The position numbers and the translations under genes were made by a program. A stretch of DNA of 64,000 nt from Siphonodentalium dalli. Lineage: Eukaryota; Mollusca; Scaphopoda; Gadilida; Siphonodentaliidae. Positions 59,420 through 64,000 of the stretch are shown one piece after another. The notes under the pieces were generated by a model. It worked only from the letters and a program-made list of their open reading frames with translations. It did not search any database and had not been told where the DNA came from. How positions within the stretch are numbered: the stretch's first letter is position 1; each line of letters begins with the position of its first letter. Where the stretch lies: assembly GCA_032622095.1 (NCBI GenBank), contig CP136067.1:40529549-40593548 (forward strand), read 5' to 3'.

Positions 59420-60819
59420 ATGGTTATACATTTGACAAGTGAGTTGATTAATACGTGAACATTAAGTTAGCAGTACAGCGGTAATTGAAAAACAAACATG
59501 CATGTAATGACATAACGCTCTTTATTCAGTTCATACTATGTCGTGCTATAATTAAGTTGGTAATGCATTGATTAAATTAAATGTACAAGTTATTAGTGAA
59601 TTGTTAAAAAACAAATGAGAAACTTAAGCAGTGAAACGGTTTTAAAATTCAAATGAGATAAGCTCAACAAGTATCACGAGAATGTAAAACCTGCCAATAG
59701 CGTTTTCTTGTGTGACTTTTTGTCCTGTGACCTGTTATCGATTTATCAAATTTTATGTGAGGAATAATGGACGAGCGACTGAACATTAGATGGTCGAAAC
59801 CGAATGTTCCAACTCAGGGGGGAGGGGTACAAACCACCGTTATATCTTGCTGGAGGTCCAGCTGGAAAATGTCAACACAAGTGGAGATGAAAATCACATT
59901 TCACTCCAGTTGGAAATATTGCGGCGACCAGTATACAAATAGGGACAGAAGGGGAGTGGAATGCAATCTCTAATCCAGAAGTGGACACTTCCATTCAGGA
60001 CCTCTTCGTGACGTCCCTGGCTTGATTGTCCAAATATATATGGATATATAACGAGTCAGTCAATATAGAAGTATTTCTTTTTCATTATATTTAGGTAAAA
60101 GTTCCAGACTCTTCACGCGACTCCCGTCTCTTTTACCCTCATATATGTTGGAAGGATTCAATTTATTTAGCCGCAACAGCATAATTCAAATAAATCCGCT
60201 CAACTGTATCGTAAGGGGGGGGGGGGGGGTCAATATATAGTCGGCGTCGTAATCAACTGCATTTGATTTTGAAACAATCAGATGTAGTCACTGCTATTCA
60301 TCCGTCGGCTTTTCTATCTTTCTATTGCCAACATGCATTTGAACATGGCATTACATGGGTCATATTTTATGTCATTCTGGAACTGTAACTGTAGCTGAAT
60401 TGGTCAATGTCACCCCCTGTCATTCAGTTGGGTACCCAGCCTTTCAAATTTGCAGTTGTGTACCCAACTTTTACAAAATTTACAGTTGGGTACCCAGCTT
60501 TTTTTAAATTTCGTTATTATAAGTGATCTTTATTTAAACACGACAGGCGATGTTTATCAGCCTTGTTGGAATGGTATAATGTAGAAAGGGGAGATAGCAA
60601 GTTCAGTGGCTAAATTTAGCACGTTCATTTCGAAAACAAATGAATGATAGGCAATCGCTTTTAAATCACGTTCTATTGTAATGTGAGAATTCAGAAAATC
60701 TCGGTACCCAAATATAAATTTTACGAAAGCTGCAACTTTGAAAAACCTGGGCACGTGACTGAACAAAAGGGGTGACTGTATGCAGTATATGTAGATCTAT
60801 AATGTAATCCGAACATAAT
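59420..60819. other. Unassigned DNA with a long G tract
   Basis: No gene seen; 60215-60229 is a 15-base G run. Frames of 68-69 codons (59767, 60557) are unrecognised. Confidence 0.35.
60424..60515. repeat. Short tandem repeat with GGGTACCC core (three units)
   Basis: CAGTTGGGTACCCAGC, CAGTTGTGTACCCAAC and CAGTTGGGTACCCAGC, each followed by TTT and an AAATTT-rich spacer, repeat at about 35-40 bp. Confidence 0.75.
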
Positions 60820-62090
60820 CTTGGATTTTACTCTTTGCATGACTAAATCCTTTGGCACGGGCTAGAAGTCGTACCTTTGGTTGGGTCATCATGAAATTTG
60901 TCATGGATGTCATTCGGCCAAATAAACATGGCCGCCGGCAGCCATCTTGGATTTTACTCTCTGCATTACCAAATCCTTTGACACGGGCTACAAGTCGTAC
61001 CTTTGATCGGATCGTTGTGAAATTTGTCACGGGTGTTAACATTGACATGTAGATGGGAACGAGTCAACTTGGAGCCATTCGGAAAAATAAACATGGCCGC
61101 CAGCAACTATCCTGGATTTCAAAATTCAATCCATTAGAACTGACTACAGGCCAGAGTGTTCGTCGGATCATGTAATTTGTCACGGATGTTAACGTTGACA
61201 TGTAGATGGGAACGAGTCATTTTGTGGTCATTCGGCCAAAAAACCTGGCCGCCGGCATAATCTTGGATTTTACTCGTTGCATGACTAAATCCTTTGGCAT
61301 AGGCTACAATAATTTTACCTTTGGTCGGATCATCATGACATTTGTCATGGATGTTAACATTGAAATGTAGATGGGAACGAGTCATTTTGGGATAATTCGG
61401 CCATAAATCATAGCCGCTGGCAGCCATCTTGGATTTTATTCTTTGCATGACTAATTCCTTTGGCACGGGCAAGAGGTCGTACCTTTGGTTGGGTCATCAT
61501 GAAATTTGTCATGGATGTTAACATTGACATGAAGATGGGAAAGAGTCATTTTGTGGTAATTCGGCCATAAAACGTGGCCGCTGGCAGCCATCTTGAATTT
61601 TACTCTTTGCATGACTGAATCATTTGGCACGGGCGACTAGTCGAATCATTATGAAATTGGTCATGGATGATAAGATTGACATGTAGATGGGAACGAGTCA
61701 TTTTGGGGTAATTCGGCAGAAAAACATGGCCGACAGAAGCCATCTTGGATTTCAAAATTCAATCCACTAGCACGGGCTACAGACCAGAGTGTTTGCCTGG
61801 TTATTATGAAATTTGTCATGGATATTAACATTGCCATGTAGATAGGAACGAGTCATTTTGGGTTCATTCGGCCAAAAAAACATGGCCGCCGACAGCCATC
61901 TTGGATTTTACTCTTTGCATGACTACATCATTAGGCACGGGCTACAGATCATACCTTTGTCGGATCATCATGAAATTTGTCATGGATGTTAGCATTGACA
62001 TGTAGATGGGAACGAGTCATTTTGGGCTCATTCGGCAAAAACATGTCGGCTGTCTGCCATCTTGGATTTCATAATTCAATCCATCATTCC
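60820..62090 (+). repeat. Satellite of about 160 bp, array 2
   Basis: About eight imperfect monomers. GACATGTAGATGGGAACGAG or a close variant occurs near 61041, 61198, 61364, 61528, 61678, 61835 and 61998, a spacing of roughly 150-166 bp. Each also has TCATTTTGGG.TCATTCGGCC, ATGGCCGCCGGCAGCCATCT, TTGGATTTTACTCTTTGCAT and CTTTGGCACGGGCTACA. Better preserved than the 18-20 kb array. Small frames within it are not genes. Confidence 0.9.
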
Positions 62091-62804
62091 ATTTATTGCT
62101 CATTACAAAATTTTTACTTCTTCGCAAAGTTGAGTTACAGTGTCATGGACACTTTCATTACTAATGTGGGGGACGTGGATCAAATGTCCCAGTAGCATGT
62201 TCAGGTCGATGTCCGGGGGTATTGTCCGGAAATCATAATGGCTCGCTCTTAGTTTGTCTACGAAAAGCAATTCAAGGAATACGTTGCTATAAACTATCAT
62301 CTAGTAATTGGTCTGGTCAGATAGGCCTATACATGTCCAGACCGTTTACAATTCCATATACACAATGTGGGCAAGTGAAACAACCGTGCAACTGCAATTG
62401 AGAATTCTAGTCAAAGGTCAGGGACAAATGAACCGTATTCCGTGCTGGAGAAAAGCAAGACATGTATAACAAATAGCTTGAAATAAGACACTTACGTGCA
62501 GATATGTCAATTCCTTATATGATATTTCTGACACAGTAATAATAGGACACTCATAAAAATTCTAATAATATTACAACAGTTTTTGATGTAATATCCATTA
62601 GTGTAGTCAGCGCACAGCATTTACAACAGATTCTGATGTTTCTTGCGCTGGATGGATTATGTCCCTTTACGGTGGTCACGTGATTAGCAGCAGTTTACTT
62701 ATATATGATCGCAATTTGGCATACAACTAATTTGCTCCAAGATTTTCGAGTGATCGATCTGCTAATTTATTGATATCTTGTTCAAACACCTCGTTTTTTG
62801 TTTC
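62091..62804. other. Unassigned DNA beside satellite array 2
   Basis: 62105-62165 resembles 18975-19025 (TTGAGTTACAGTGTC against TTGAGCTACAGTGTC), so the satellite's flank is also duplicated. No gene seen. Confidence 0.4.
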
Positions 62805-62988
62805 AATCAAGATTTTTCGACTTTCCCAATTTTAAAGTAAACATGTTAAACAGACTAACAACAGGACTGGAATACCCGCCCGAAGACGACCCACCCAAAC
62901 TCGGTTGTGGCAGTTTCTGACCAAAAATTATCTTTAGTGACAAATTGTATCCAAATCTTATTCTGATTTAAGTCGAAAAATCTTGATT
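62805..62988. repeat. 184-bp segment bounded by a perfect 19-bp inverted repeat
   Basis: AATCAAGATTTTTCGACTT at 62805-62823 and its exact reverse complement at 62970-62988. It is MITE-sized. I see no target duplication. Confidence 0.6.
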
Positions 62989-63029
62989 CATACAAAAAAC
63001 TGTGGTGTTTGGAACAACTAAAAAATATA

Positions 63030-63320
63030 TCTGCGATAAATCGCAAACATCTTTCAATCTTTGCGATAATATACTTTACGATATCTTTGGCTGCGATAAA
63101 TCACGAAACAATTTGCGACACTTACCTTTGCGATAGCAATGGTATATATTATGTTAATCTGTTTGCGATTATCGCAAAGTATTTTAAATTTTTATCGCAA
63201 AGATGTTTGCTATTTTGTTTAATCTATTATATAAAATTGCAAATATGTTTGTGATGTTTGCGATTTATTTTGCGATCTATCGTAAAGATGTTTGCAATTT
63301 ATCAAAAGTTTTGCGATTTA
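63030..63320. repeat. Cluster of TTTGCGAT/ATCGCAAA motifs
   Basis: About ten copies of TTTGCGAT or close variants on both strands in about 290 bp, some paired as palindromes (GCGATAAATCGC at 63032, TTTGCGATTATCGCAAA near 63161). Spacing is irregular, so it is not a simple tandem array. Confidence 0.7.
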
Positions 63321-64000
63321 TCAACATAAACAATGCACATGTATTTGTACATAGATGTTTGGAAAGCGACAGGAGGGTTTTCAAAATTGAACCCAAATTT
63401 GGCACTGAGCCGTGTTTCCTCTGTTAATATTCACATGTTATTTATACTAGTTGTTACGTCACCAATTAGTATTAGTTCCTTCCTATAATATAAGTTAGAG
63501 AATTATTGTGCCATTCGGCTCTTGTAGTAAACAATACTCCTTTAGTAACTTGATACATTTAGCCTCGTTTTACTCGCTGGCTGCCACGTATCAGTCACCA
63601 TCTTTTCTATACACAATTTCCATCAGCCAACAGATCACAGTTCTGTTTTACCACTATTATGTAGGCCTATTTTATCTAACCGAAGTTACTGAACAATTTA
63701 ACATTCTCAAACACGGATATAATAAATACATTCTAACAATGGAACTTCATTGTTGTTACTTCCGTGAAAGACGGCAAAGTACAAAAGAACTCTCATGAAT
63801 TAACAGGAATGAGCGCACATGGCATTCTGTACAGTAGCATTCAAAATGAACTGTCGATTCATTCTGTGTTTCGTTTTGAACGCTGGGAATATAAACTAGT
63901 TGGAGGATTCGTGAATAACGGGACACCGGTCACAGTCTTGCATCTTCAGCGCCAAGAAAACGGACGCCGTCCATCACATTCACCCTTCAAGCCTTTCGTT
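63321..64000. other. Unassigned DNA to the window end
   Basis: A 96-codon frame at 63508-63798 (ATG-like start region, hydrophobic and aromatic) is unrecognised. No repeat was identified. Confidence 0.35.

Overview
The window looks like transposon-rich, AT-rich nuclear DNA from an animal, probably a marine invertebrate. The support is a Ty3/gypsy element, a CR1/L2-type LINE, an L1-like LINE ORF1, nested foldback/MITE-like repeats, minisatellites, and no bacterial gene organisation. I cannot name the species. I recognise no host gene. Every confident coding region belongs to a retroelement. Repeat comparisons were made by eye, so boundaries are approximate unless given as exact.

Region by region. 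1-15.6 kb is mostly unassigned AT-rich DNA. It holds an unrecognised 183-codon ORF (2749-3300), palindromic hairpin repeats (6.5-7.0 and 9.7-9.9 kb) and two candidate inverted-repeat elements (7621-8548, 13974-14598). 15.6-26.6 kb is a mosaic of dispersed repeats. It includes a roughly 160-bp satellite (17.9-20.4 kb) and a 1971-bp tandem duplication (22841-26600). 26.6-38.9 kb is a nested retroelement block: a full-length, apparently young Ty3/gypsy element (27103-35423, near-identical LTRs, CGGC target duplication) sits in the 3' UTR of a minus-strand LINE. The LINE's 3' tail lies at 27013-27102 and its ORF2 at 35740-38856. 39.6-45.1 kb is a degenerate minisatellite. 41116-57899 is a recent 8.4-kb tandem duplication. 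Each copy carries part of that minisatellite, a L1-like ORF1, and an inverted-repeat element with a minisatellite core. 58.9-64 kb holds more dispersed repeats, a second array of the roughly 160-bp satellite (60.8-62.1 kb) and a cluster of a TTTGCGAT motif.

How the parts work together. In the gypsy element, Gag (28001-29089) and Pol (protease, RT, RNase H, integrase) appear linked by a programmed -1 frameshift. An A AAA AAC heptamer abuts the gag stop, followed by a 7-nt spacer, a perfect stem and a possible pseudoknot. LTRs, primer-binding site, polypurine tract, gag and pol are all present, so this copy could have been recently active. A possible third ORF lies between pol and the 3' LTR. 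The LINE ORF2 is open over 1038 codons, but Gln stands where its endonuclease normally has the last catalytic His.

The most unusual items are the frameshift cassette, the possible spliced third ORF, the large inverted-repeat element with a minisatellite core, the palindromic hairpin family at three sites, and the near-identical 8.4-kb duplication with GTGT microhomology at its breakpoints.
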